A DNA stretch of 64,000 bases from Hydrogenophaga aromaticivorans (GTDB lineage Bacteria > Pseudomonadota > Gammaproteobacteria > Burkholderiales > Burkholderiaceae_C). Below are positions 8,731 to 16,913 of this stretch, piece after piece. A program made the position numbers and the translations under genes. Each line of letters starts with the position of its first letter. The first letter of the stretch is position 1. The stretch lies in the NCBI RefSeq assembly GCF_013387465.1, contig NZ_VYGV01000028.1, forward strand, positions 62,001 through 126,000, read 5' to 3'. Below the pieces are notes generated by a model. That model did no database searches, was not told where the DNA came from, and was given only the letters and a program-made list of their open reading frames with translations.

Positions 8731-9750
8731 ATGTCCATGTTCCGCCGCACCCTCATCGCCGCCACCGCAGCGGCCGCCTTCGCCGCCCCCTTCGCCAGCT
8801 TCGCGCAGGACATCAAGCCGCGCCTGATCCGCTTCGGCTACGGCCTCAACGAGCAGAGCAACCAGGGCCGCGCGGCCAAGGTGTTTGCCGACGAAGTGGC
8901 CAAGGCCTCGGGCGGCAAGATGAAGATCCGCGCCATCGGCGCCGCCGCGCTCGGCCCCGACAACCAGATGCAGCAGGCCCTGATCGGCGGCGCGCAGGAA
9001 ATGATGGTCGGCTCCACCGCCACGCTGGTCGGCATCAGCAAGGAAATGGCGATCTGGGACACGCCCTTCCTGTTCAGCAACACCAAGGAAGCCGACGCCG
9101 TGCTCGACGGCCCGGTGGGCCAGAAGGTGATGGACAAGCTGCAGGAAAAAGGCCTGGTCGGCCTGGTCTACTGGGAAAACGGCTTCCGCAACCTCACCAA
9201 CACCAAGCGCCCGGTCACCAAGCTCGAAGACCTGGACGGCATCAAGCTGCGCGTGATGCCCAACGACGTGTACCTGGAGAGCTTCAAGATCCTCGGCGCC
9301 AACGCCGTGCCGCTGGCCTTCTCCGAGCTGTTCACCGCGCTCGAAACCAAGACCGTGGACGGCCAGGAGAACCCGTACAACACCATCCTGTCGAGCAAGT
9401 TCTACGAAGTGCAGAAGTACCTGTCGGTCACCAACCACGTGTACAGCCCCTGGATCGTGACGGTGAGCAAGAAGTACTGGGACGGCCTCTCCAAGGACGA
9501 ACAGAAGGTGCTGCTGGACGCCGCCAAGAAGAGCCGCGACTTCGAGCGCCAGGACACCCGCGCCGAAGCCGCCAAGGCGCTGGCCGACCTCAAGAGCAAG
9601 GGCATGCAGATCAACGAGCTGACCCCGGCCGAGACCGCCCGCATGCGCGACAAGCTGACCAAGATCAACGCGTCCATCGCCTCCAACGTGGGCATGGACC
9701 TCTGGAAAGAGACCCAGGCCGCGGTGGCCCAGGCGCGCGGCGGCAAATAA
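8731..9750 (+). CDS. TRAP transporter periplasmic substrate-binding protein (DctP family)
   Basis: A 339-residue solute receptor with a clear signal peptide (MFRRTLIAATAAAAFAAPFA then SFA). DctP features are visible: KVFADEVAKASGGKMKI, the conserved arginine region of DGIKLRVMPN near residue 170, and VDGQENPYNTI. AAGGAGA lies 10 bases before the ATG. It is the last gene of the gntK-TRAP operon and is followed by a strong terminator. Gluconate or another aldonate is the likely ligand by context. Confidence 0.93.
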   Translation: MSMFRRTLIAATAAAAFAAPFASFAQDIKPRLIRFGYGLNEQSNQGRAAKVFADEVAKASGGKMKIRAIGAAALGPDNQMQQALIGGAQEMMVGSTATLVGISKEMAIWDTPFLFSNTKEADAVLDGPVGQKVMDKLQEKGLVGLVYWENGFRNLTNTKRPVTKLEDLDGIKLRVMPNDVYLESFKILGANAVPLAFSELFTALETKTVDGQENPYNTILSSKFYEVQKYLSVTNHVYSPWIVTVSKKYWDGLSKDEQKVLLDAAKKSRDFERQDTRAEAAKALADLKSKGMQINELTPAETARMRDKLTKINASIASNVGMDLWKETQAAVAQARGGK

Positions 9751-9770
9751 GCCCGCCTGTCCGTTGCAGA

Positions 9771-9800
9771 AAGCCGGCCTTGCCCAAGGCCGGCTTTTTT
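9771..9800 (+). terminator. Rho-independent terminator after the gntK-TRAP operon
   Basis: AAGCCGGCCTT-GCCC-AAGGCCGGCTT is an 11-bp stem followed by a T run. It lies 21 bp after the DctP stop and before the AroE-like gene, so the latter is likely a separate or read-through unit. Confidence 0.9.
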
Positions 9801-9836
9801 GTTTTGATGGGCGCTTTCGCCCACCAGGAAACCGCC

Positions 9837-10685
9837 ATGAACTTCCTGCACTCGCTCACCGGCTCCTTCGCCCAGCCCGCGGCCGAGAACCCGACCGTGG
9901 CGATGATCGAGGCCGCCTACCGGCACCACGGGCTCGAATGGCGCTACGTCAACTGCGAGGTGGCGCCCGAGCACCTGGCCGCGGCCGTGCGCGGCGCGCG
10001 TGCCATGGGCTGGGCCGGGTTCAACTGCTCGCTGCCACACAAGCTGACGGTGATCGAACACCTGGACGGCCTCGCGCCCTCGGCGGAGATCATCGGCGCC
10101 GTCAACACCGTGGTGATGCGTGACGGGCTGTGGATCGGCGAGAACACCGATGGCCAGGGTTTCGTGGAGGCGCTGCGCCCGGTGTGTGAGCTCGAAGGCC
10201 AGCGCGTGACGCTTTTCGGCGCCGGCGGTGCGGCGCGCGCCGTGGCCGTGGAGCTGGCGCTGGCCGGCGCTGCGCACATCACCGTGATCAACCGCTCGCG
10301 CCCGCGCGGGCAGGAGCTGGCCGACCTCGTCTGCGCCAAAACCAGCGCAACCGCCGAATACGCCCACTGGCAACCGGCCATGCCCATCCCGCCAGGCACC
10401 GGCATCGTGGTCAACGCCACGGCCATCGGCCTGTTCCCGGCCGTGGACGACCAGCTTGACATCGACTGGGCCACCCTGCGCCCCGGCATGGTGGTGGCCG
10501 ACGCCATTCCCAACCCGCCGCGCACCCACCTGATCCGCACCGCCGAAGCGGCCGGCTGCACCGTGCTTGACGGCCTGGGCATGCTGGTGAACCAGGGCGC
10601 GATTGCGATCCGGCTCTGGACCGGGGTCGATGTGGACCGCGGCGTGATGCGCCGCGAGCTGGAAACCATCTTCGGCGCGGCCTGA
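9837..10685 (+). CDS. Shikimate/quinate 5-dehydrogenase family protein (AroE-like)
   Basis: A 282-residue AroE-family enzyme. NCSLPHK (residues 63-69) holds the catalytic lysine (K69), NTDGQGF near 103-109 holds the catalytic aspartate, FGAGGAARA near 125 is the dinucleotide loop and NRSR after it suggests NADP(H). In the family these act on shikimate/3-dehydroshikimate or quinate. Whether this is the housekeeping aroE or a catabolic paralogue cannot be told; its site behind a sugar-acid transporter points to a paralogue. The ATG at 9837 has AGGAA upstream; in-frame ATGs at 9780 and 9807 would place the terminator inside or beside the coding region. Confidence 0.85.
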   Translation: MNFLHSLTGSFAQPAAENPTVAMIEAAYRHHGLEWRYVNCEVAPEHLAAAVRGARAMGWAGFNCSLPHKLTVIEHLDGLAPSAEIIGAVNTVVMRDGLWIGENTDGQGFVEALRPVCELEGQRVTLFGAGGAARAVAVELALAGAAHITVINRSRPRGQELADLVCAKTSATAEYAHWQPAMPIPPGTGIVVNATAIGLFPAVDDQLDIDWATLRPGMVVADAIPNPPRTHLIRTAEAAGCTVLDGLGMLVNQGAIAIRLWTGVDVDRGVMRRELETIFGAA

Positions 10686-10694
10686 ACCCCGACC

Positions 10695-11096
10695 ATGACC
10701 CAGATCGAACTGGCCGACGCGCAGCTCGCCGCCGTGGAGGTGGACGGCCACACCGTCACCCTGCGCCTTCCGGTGGCACCGGCCCGGTCAGCGGGCGAGG
10801 GCGCCGATGCCCGCCCGGTGGACGGGTATCTGCCAGCGGTGGTCATCTCCCTGATGCAAGCGCACCTGACCTTGGGGGCGGGCTGCGCGTTGAGTGAATG
10901 CCTGGGCGCGGTGCGCGAGGGTGACCTGGTGGTGGACGGCCTGCCCGTGCGTCAGCTGGCCGTGCCCGGCGAATGGCAGGGCACGGTGAGCCTGAGTCTG
11001 GCCCTGCGCAACGGCGCCCACCTGAGCATCAGCGCCACGGAAGCCCGCTGTACCGCGCCGGGCGGTGGGGGCTTCCGCGAATCGCTGGCCTGCTGA
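10695..11096 (+). CDS. Hypothetical protein, 133 aa
   Basis: I do not recognise this family. It is a soluble-looking, hydrophobic-rich 133-residue protein without signal peptide, membrane helix or obvious motif. The C-terminus (TAPGGGGFRESLAC) is glycine-rich. It begins 9 bp after the AroE-like gene and is probably co-transcribed with it. Codon use matches the neighbours, which supports a real gene. Confidence 0.6.
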   Translation: MTQIELADAQLAAVEVDGHTVTLRLPVAPARSAGEGADARPVDGYLPAVVISLMQAHLTLGAGCALSECLGAVREGDLVVDGLPVRQLAVPGEWQGTVSLSLALRNGAHLSISATEARCTAPGGGGFRESLAC

Positions 11097-11150
11097 AGGG
11101 CACGGTGCCCCGCCTATGATCGCGGGCTGACGCACCCACCAAGACCCCCC

Positions 11151-11828
11151 ATGGCGCACCGCATCCTGCTGCTGGAAGACGAACAGGCGATTGCCGACAC
11201 GCTGCTCTACACGCTGACGAGCGAAGGCTTCGAGGTGCAACACGTGCGGCTGGTGTGCGATGCGCTGTCTGCCTTCGCGGCCCAGGCACCCGACCTCGCC
11301 ATCCTCGACGTCGGTGTGCCCGACGGCAACGGCTTCGACGTCTGCCGCGCCATCCGCAAGACCAGCGAACTGCCCATCGTCTTCCTCACCGCACGCAACG
11401 AAGAGATCGACCGCATCCTCGGCCTGGAACTGGGTGCAGACGACTACGTGAGCAAACCGTTTTCGCCGCGCGAAGTCTGCGCCCGGGTGCGCGCCATCCT
11501 GCGGCGCAGTGCCGCGCGGCCCGCCTCGCCGGCGATCGAAACGGCGCCGCTGCAGCTGGACGAAACCGCCCAGCGCATCCGCTGCGGCGGTCAGCCGCTC
11601 GCGCTCACGCGCTACGAATACCTGCTGCTCGCCACGCTGCTCAAACGCCCGCAGCGCATCTTCTCGCGCGCCGAGCTGATGGACCTGGTCTGGGGCGACG
11701 CGCCCGACACCGCCGACCGCACGGTGGACGCGCACGTGAAGCTGCTGCGCGCCAAGCTGCGCGAGGCCGGCGCCGGCGCCGAGCTGATCCAGACGCACCG
11801 CAACATGGGCTACTCCCTCCACATCTGA
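11151..11828 (+). CDS. creB: Two-component response regulator CreB
   Basis: A 225-residue OmpR-type regulator. The receiver domain has the acidic pair ED near residues 9-11, phosphoacceptor D53 (AILDVGVPDG), T80 and K102 (SKPF). A winged-helix domain follows (LTRYEYLLLATLL, DRTVDAHVKLLRAKLR). The adjoining sensor and the downstream creD with a cre-tag identify it as CreB. In enterobacteria CreBC responds to growth in minimal or fermentative conditions. Its stop abuts the sensor start directly (TGA then ATG). Confidence 0.93.
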   Translation: MAHRILLLEDEQAIADTLLYTLTSEGFEVQHVRLVCDALSAFAAQAPDLAILDVGVPDGNGFDVCRAIRKTSELPIVFLTARNEEIDRILGLELGADDYVSKPFSPREVCARVRAILRRSAARPASPAIETAPLQLDETAQRIRCGGQPLALTRYEYLLLATLLKRPQRIFSRAELMDLVWGDAPDTADRTVDAHVKLLRAKLREAGAGAELIQTHRNMGYSLHI

Positions 11829-13268
11829 ATGCGCATCGGCCTGCGTCTCCTGCTGGGTTTCTTTCTGGTGCTGGGTCTGGCGCTGTTCGTGGTGCTGCGC
11901 ATCTTTCTCGAAGAGGTGAAACCAGGCACGCGCCTGGCCATGGAAGACAGCCTGGTGGACGCGGCCTATGCGTTGGCCCAACTGGCCGCGCCCGACATGA
12001 AGGCCGGCACCATCGCCACGGGTGGTTTTGCGCAGGCGATGACGGCGCTACCGTCGCTCAAACCCGACGCCGACATCTGGGGCTTCCAGAAAAATCAGAT
12101 TCACACCCGCATCACCGTCACCGACGCGCGCGGCACCGTGGTGTTCGACAGCCGCGGGCAGGACCTGGGCCAGGACCACTCGCGCTGGAACGATGTGTAC
12201 AAGACACTGCGCGGCGAATACGGCGCGCGCTCCAGCGGTGAGAACCCGGGCGACACCGACCAGACCGTGATGCACGTGGCCGCGCCCATCCGCGATGGCG
12301 AGCGGATCATCGGCGTGCTGACCGTGGCGCGGCCCAACCACACGCTGGAGCCCTACATCCAGCGCAGCCGCGACCGCATCCTGCACTGGTCCTGGGGTCT
12401 GCTCGGTTTCTCGCTGGCGATTGGCCTGCTGTTCACCTGGTGGATGGCCAGCTCGCTCTCGCGCCTGCGCGGCTACGCCAACGCCGTCGCGCGCGGCGAG
12501 CGTGCCGAGCTGCCGCGCATGGGGCGGCTCTCGGGCAACACCGAGTTCAGCGACCTGGCGCAGGCGGTGGAGCGCATGCGCCTGAAGCTCGAAGACAAGG
12601 CCTATGTCGAGAACTACGTGCACACGCTCACGCACGAGCTGAAAAGCCCGCTGGCCGCCATCCGCGGCGCGGCCGAGCTGCTGCAGGAGCCGCTGCCCGA
12701 GGCCGAGCGCGAGCGCTTCACCGCCAACATCGAGCGCCAGACCGAGCGCTTGCAGCAGCTGATTGACCGCCTGTTGGCGCTGGCCGATGTGGAGCAGATG
12801 CGCGGGCTGGACGCGGTGGAGCCGGTGGACCTCGCGGCACTCACGCGCGAGCTGATGCACACCGCCGAGCCGCGCACCCGGCGCAAGGGGCTGCGCATGA
12901 TCGACGAGCTGGGGGAGGGCGGGGTGGTGCAGGGCAACCGCTTCCTGATCGCGCAGGCGCTGCAGAACCTGCTGGACAACGCCATCGATTTTTCCCCCCA
13001 GGGCGGCGCGCTCACGCTGCGGCTGCAGCGGGAGGGCGATCGGCTGAACTGGTCGGTGCGCGACGAAGGCCCGGGCGTGCCCGATTACGCGATGGGCCGC
13101 ATCTTCGAGCGCTTCTATTCGCTGCCGCGCAGCGACACGCAGGACAAGAGCTCTGGCCTCGGGCTGTGCCTCGTCAAGGAGGTGAGCGACCTGCACGGCG
13201 GTGAAGTCTGCGTGGAGAACGTGGAAAGCCCGCGCGGCTGCCTGGCCACCTGGCGCCTGCCGGCCTGA
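11829..13268 (+). CDS. creC: Sensor histidine kinase CreC
   Basis: A 479-residue membrane kinase. TM1 spans about residues 6-26, a periplasmic sensor region follows to about 185, TM2 is about 186-206, then a HAMP-like linker, the H-box THELKSPLA with H269, N-box LLDNAIDFSP near 380, and G boxes DEGPGVPD and SSGLGLCLV. It starts immediately after the creB stop, so the pair is co-translated. Its expected partner is CreB and its target is creD at 15.28 kb. Confidence 0.93.
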   Translation: MRIGLRLLLGFFLVLGLALFVVLRIFLEEVKPGTRLAMEDSLVDAAYALAQLAAPDMKAGTIATGGFAQAMTALPSLKPDADIWGFQKNQIHTRITVTDARGTVVFDSRGQDLGQDHSRWNDVYKTLRGEYGARSSGENPGDTDQTVMHVAAPIRDGERIIGVLTVARPNHTLEPYIQRSRDRILHWSWGLLGFSLAIGLLFTWWMASSLSRLRGYANAVARGERAELPRMGRLSGNTEFSDLAQAVERMRLKLEDKAYVENYVHTLTHELKSPLAAIRGAAELLQEPLPEAERERFTANIERQTERLQQLIDRLLALADVEQMRGLDAVEPVDLAALTRELMHTAEPRTRRKGLRMIDELGEGGVVQGNRFLIAQALQNLLDNAIDFSPQGGALTLRLQREGDRLNWSVRDEGPGVPDYAMGRIFERFYSLPRSDTQDKSSGLGLCLVKEVSDLHGGEVCVENVESPRGCLATWRLPA

Positions 13269-13653
13269 TCCGCACGGCAAAGGCCTGCCCAGCGGCCTGG
13301 GCTGGCGCCACCGCCCCATCTTTTTTGTGAGCGTTTGTAGCTGGAAAAAAGTCGCTCCAGACGCCGATGCTCAGGCGTACCGTGCGGGTCCGGCCGTGGT
13401 CCGGTGGGTATCCAGGCCATCGCATCGGGATGGACGCCCAAAGGTCCCCCAAACGGAGGATTCACGCGCCAAGGCACGGGCATACCATTCGCGCCCCGGG
13501 AAGACATCGCCACAGCGCGCGCTCCCGGCACAACGGCGGACGATCGACAGCAGCACTGCATTGGGAACTGGTCGTTGGGACGCAGCCAGTCGCCCACGTG
13601 AATCTGCCACCCCATGTCTGAGCGGACCAGGTCCGCGCTTGCCAAGGAGTTTC
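13269..13653. other. Intergenic region between creC and the haem peroxidase gene
   Basis: This 385-bp stretch has no convincing gene. It starts with a hairpin GCCCAG-CGGC-CTGGGC (13287-13302) and a T run at 13320-13326 that together may end the creBC transcript. The rest shows no cre-tag or other motif I could recognise, apart from the peroxidase ribosome-binding site AAGGAG at 13644-13649. Confidence 0.5.
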
Positions 13654-15177
13654 ATGATGGACCACAAGCACCACGCCCGCAGCCACGGGTACAGCACCGA
13701 CAACGCCAACCCCACCCGCAGCAACCTGCAAAAGCCCGGCCGCTTTGGCCTGCTTTTTCCGGAGCTCGCCGCCGTGCCCTGGACCACCGGCAATCCGGCC
13801 CAGGACGATGTCATCCTGCGGGAACTGGGCGCGGCCATGCACGTGGCCGACCGCAAGGACGGCGTCATTCCCGCCGGCTTCACCTACTTCGGCCAGTTCG
13901 TCGACCACGACATGACGTTCGATCCCACCAGCCTGGGCGAGAACGCGGTGGATGTGGACGATCTCGTCAATTTCCGCACGCCGGCGCTGGACCTGGACAG
14001 CGTGTACGGCTCGGGTCCACGCGACCAACCCTACCTGTACCAGCGCGCCACCACCACCGCCTCGGCGCAGATGCTGGTGGGTCCGGCGCAGACCGTTCCC
14101 CCGGCCGCACCCGGTGGCGGTGATGCCCAGGTGCAGGCACTGGACGGCCAGCTCTATGACCTTCCCCGTGTGGCCGACGGTCTTTCTGAAAGGACGGCCG
14201 TGCTGGGTGACAAGCGCAACGACGAGAACCTCATCGTGGCGCAGCTTCATCGCACCATGCTGCACTTTCACAACGCGGTCAGCCTGAAGTTCCCCGAGCT
14301 CTCGTTTGCCGATGTGCGCAAGGTGGTGACGCACCACTACCAGCAAATCGTCCTGCACGAGTTCCTGCCGGCGGTGGCGGGTGCCCAGAATGTGAACAAC
14401 GCGCTCCAGGCGTTGAAGTACTACCTGATCGGCCCGGGCTATCTGGCCAGTTCGCCTTACATGCCGCTGGAGTTTTCGGGTGCCGCCTACCGGTTCGGCC
14501 ACAGCATGGTTCGCCCCGCCTACAACTTCAACAAGGTGTTCAACTTTGCCGCCGGACCCCAGCTCGCGGACTTCCGGCTGGCCTTCACCTTCACGGGTGA
14601 TGGCGGCTTTCTCGGCGGCACGCGCTACCCGACCAACTGGTTGCTCGATTGGCGACAGATGTTCGATGGGCTGGGCGCCCCGGCGCAGCGGGCCTTTGCC
14701 ATCGACGCCGCGCTCACCGACCGCCTGCGCATCGGCAACGCCGCCGACTCGCCGTTCCTGGCGCAACTCAACCTGGTGCGCGGCGCCAAACACTACAAAC
14801 TGCCCTCCGGCCAGGCGGTGGCCGCGCGCATGGGCATCGCACCACTGACAGCCGAACAGCTGGAAACCGGCACCGCAGGCGCCGTGGTCAAGCAACACCA
14901 GCTGGCCCATCAGACGCCGCTGTGGTTCTACATCCTGAAAGAAGCCGAAGTGCTGGAGGGTGGCAAACACCTGGGCCCGATCGGAGGCACCATCGTCGCG
15001 GAGGTGATCGTGGGCCTCATCAAGGACGATCCGGAAAGCGTGCTCAACGGTGGCACACCGCGCGCACTGCCCAAGTCGGGAGCCCACTTCACCATGACCG
15101 ACCTGTTCAAGTTCGTCGAAAGCATGAAGGGCCAAGGCAACATCCCCGCGGCGGGCGTGATCAATCCGCTGGGCTGA
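13654..15177 (+). CDS. Animal-type haem peroxidase family protein
   Basis: A 507-residue member of the peroxidase-cyclooxygenase superfamily. FGQFVDHDMTFD (H85) is the distal histidine and calcium-binding motif; GDKRNDENLIVAQLHRTMLH is the conserved Arg/helix region; YRFGHSMVRPAYNFN near residue 285 carries the proximal histidine. No signal peptide is seen at the N-terminus (MMDHKHHARSHGYSTD, histidine-rich). AAGGAG lies before the ATG at 13654; 13657 is an alternative. Such bacterial enzymes oxidise halides or organic substrates with peroxide, and some are exported by type I systems. It lies between creC and creD, an unusual place. The substrate is unknown. Confidence 0.88.
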   Translation: MMDHKHHARSHGYSTDNANPTRSNLQKPGRFGLLFPELAAVPWTTGNPAQDDVILRELGAAMHVADRKDGVIPAGFTYFGQFVDHDMTFDPTSLGENAVDVDDLVNFRTPALDLDSVYGSGPRDQPYLYQRATTTASAQMLVGPAQTVPPAAPGGGDAQVQALDGQLYDLPRVADGLSERTAVLGDKRNDENLIVAQLHRTMLHFHNAVSLKFPELSFADVRKVVTHHYQQIVLHEFLPAVAGAQNVNNALQALKYYLIGPGYLASSPYMPLEFSGAAYRFGHSMVRPAYNFNKVFNFAAGPQLADFRLAFTFTGDGGFLGGTRYPTNWLLDWRQMFDGLGAPAQRAFAIDAALTDRLRIGNAADSPFLAQLNLVRGAKHYKLPSGQAVAARMGIAPLTAEQLETGTAGAVVKQHQLAHQTPLWFYILKEAEVLEGGKHLGPIGGTIVAEVIVGLIKDDPESVLNGGTPRALPKSGAHFTMTDLFKFVESMKGQGNIPAAGVINPLG

Positions 15178-15201
15178 ACAGCTGGGGTGTTCTTGCGGGT
15201 T

Positions 15202-15217
15202 TTCACACCCGCTTCAC
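15202..15217 (+). promoter_or_regulatory. cre-tag (CreB-binding direct repeat)
   Basis: TTCAC-ACCCGC-TTCAC is an exact match to the published cre-tag TTCAC-N6-TTCAC bound by phosphorylated CreB. It lies 67 bp before the creD start and 25 bp after the peroxidase stop, so it should drive creD rather than the peroxidase. Confidence 0.85.
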
Positions 15218-15283
15218 ACAGCCCGCGCGTGCGCCGCACGCCCGTTTTCAAGAATCGCTCCGTCTTAACCCACGGAGCGAGAA

Positions 15284-16663
15284 GTGAACAAATACCCCCT
15301 GATGAGCAAGCTGCTGGTCATCGGCTTTCTGATGGTCCTGCTGGCCATCCCGCTGATGATGGTGCGCGACGTGATCGCCGAGCGCAGCGCCAACCGCCAC
15401 GACGCCACCGAAGAAGTGGCCCGCGCCCACGCCGGCGCGCAGACCCTCACCGGTCCCGTCATCTGGCAGCCCTACACCGAAACCTTTGTGCGCACGGTCA
15501 AGGTGGACGGCGCCATCGGCCAGACGCGCGAAGAGATGGTGACCGAGGAACGCGTGTCGATCCAGTTCCCCAAGGCGCAGGACACCCGCAGCCAGCTCGA
15601 CACCGAGACGCGGCTGCGCGGCATCTTTCCGGTCACGGTCTACACCAGCCAGCACGCCGGCACCGGCCGCTTCGTGTGGACCGAGATCACCCCCCAACAC
15701 CGCGGTGGCCAGCTCACGCTGGGCCAGCCGCTGCTGCTGATGGGGGTGAGTGATGCGCGGGGCCTGCTCGCCGCGCCGCAACTGCGCCTGGCCGGCAGCC
15801 CGCTGCCGGTGGGGCAGGCCCCTGCGGGCGCACCGCTGCCGCTGGCGGCCCGGCTGGACCCGGCCCGGCTCCAGCCCGGCGCCACGCTGGACTTCGATCT
15901 GAAGCTCGACCTGGCCGGCACCGGCCGCATCGGCTGGGTGCCCCTGGCCGATGAAAACAGCGTCACGCTGACCTCGCCCTGGCCGCACCCCAACTTCACC
16001 GGCGACTTCCTGCCGCGCACGCGCGCCATCAGCGCCAGCGGCTTCGAAGCCACCTGGCGCGTGCCCTCGCTCTCCAGCCAGGCGCAGGCGCAGTTCGCGC
16101 AGAAGGGCGACCGGCGGCCGCCGCTGGAGCAGTTCTCCGTGGCGCTGGAAGACCCGGTGGACGTGTACCGCCTCACCGAACGCGCCACCAAGTACGCCAT
16201 GATGTTCATCATGCTCACCTTCGCCGCCTTCTTCGTGCTGGAGATGGTCAAGCGCTGGCGCATCCACCCGATGCAATACCTGATGATCGGCGCGGCGATG
16301 GTGCTGTTCTTCCTGTTGCTGCTCTCGCTCTCCGAGCACCTCGATTTCGCCTGGGCCTACCTGATCGCCAGCGCCGCCTGCATCGCGCTGCTCGCGCACT
16401 ACCTGCGCCATGTGCTCGGCGGCTGGCGCGCCGGTCTGGGCATGAGCGGCTTGCTGGTGGCGCTGTACGGCGTGCTCTACGGCATCCTGGTGTCGGAAGA
16501 CAACGCGCTCATGATGGGTTCGTTGCTGCTGTTCGGCGTGCTCGCCGCCATCATGGTCGCCACGCGCAAGATCGACTGGTACGGCGCCATGGGAACCCAG
16601 CTTGTAACGGATCGTGAAATGCACCAGCCGGTGCAGCCGGCCCCAGCGCAGGGGGCCGCATGA
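15284..16663 (+). CDS. creD: Inner membrane protein CreD
   Basis: A 459-residue CreD-family membrane protein. One N-terminal helix (LLVIGFLMVLLAIPLMMV) precedes a long periplasmic domain (about residues 30-300) with family motifs such as GPVIWQPYTE and HAGTGRFVW, and five or so closely packed helices follow at the C-terminus. The start is GTG at 15284 with CGGAG upstream. A cre-tag directly upstream places it in the CreBC regulon. CreD has been linked to envelope integrity and beta-lactam response in other bacteria; its molecular role is unknown. Confidence 0.92.
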   Translation: MNKYPLMSKLLVIGFLMVLLAIPLMMVRDVIAERSANRHDATEEVARAHAGAQTLTGPVIWQPYTETFVRTVKVDGAIGQTREEMVTEERVSIQFPKAQDTRSQLDTETRLRGIFPVTVYTSQHAGTGRFVWTEITPQHRGGQLTLGQPLLLMGVSDARGLLAAPQLRLAGSPLPVGQAPAGAPLPLAARLDPARLQPGATLDFDLKLDLAGTGRIGWVPLADENSVTLTSPWPHPNFTGDFLPRTRAISASGFEATWRVPSLSSQAQAQFAQKGDRRPPLEQFSVALEDPVDVYRLTERATKYAMMFIMLTFAAFFVLEMVKRWRIHPMQYLMIGAAMVLFFLLLLSLSEHLDFAWAYLIASAACIALLAHYLRHVLGGWRAGLGMSGLLVALYGVLYGILVSEDNALMMGSLLLFGVLAAIMVATRKIDWYGAMGTQLVTDREMHQPVQPAPAQGAA

Positions 16664-16857
16664 AGCCCGCCGCCTGCGCTTTGGCGGAAGACATCGAGGC
16701 CTGTCGGGCCGCCCTGTCGCAGCCAGCGCAGGGGGCGCGTGAACAGCGCCGCCAGCGCGAGCTGGCCGCCCGGCTCTTCCGCTTGCGTCTCCAGTGGCAT
16801 TGGCGCACCCGGGGGGTGCCAGACGGTTCTTCGCAGGCGTGCGCCGCCTTCCGGTAG
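16660..16857 (+). CDS. Small hypothetical protein, 65 aa
   Basis: A 65-residue arginine/alanine-rich reading frame whose ATG overlaps the creD stop (ATGA), the arrangement of translational coupling. It contains one cysteine-rich patch (ACALAEDIEACRAAL) and a basic C-terminal half, with no known domain. It could be real and co-expressed with creD, or simply an open frame in GC-rich DNA. It ends 56 bp before the next gene. Confidence 0.35.
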   Translation: MKPAACALAEDIEACRAALSQPAQGAREQRRQRELAARLFRLRLQWHWRTRGVPDGSSQACAAFR

Positions 16858-16913
16858 AGTACGCGACTCGGCTCCCATGCCGGATTTCCTACAAACACAG
16901 CGAGTACCTGAAC

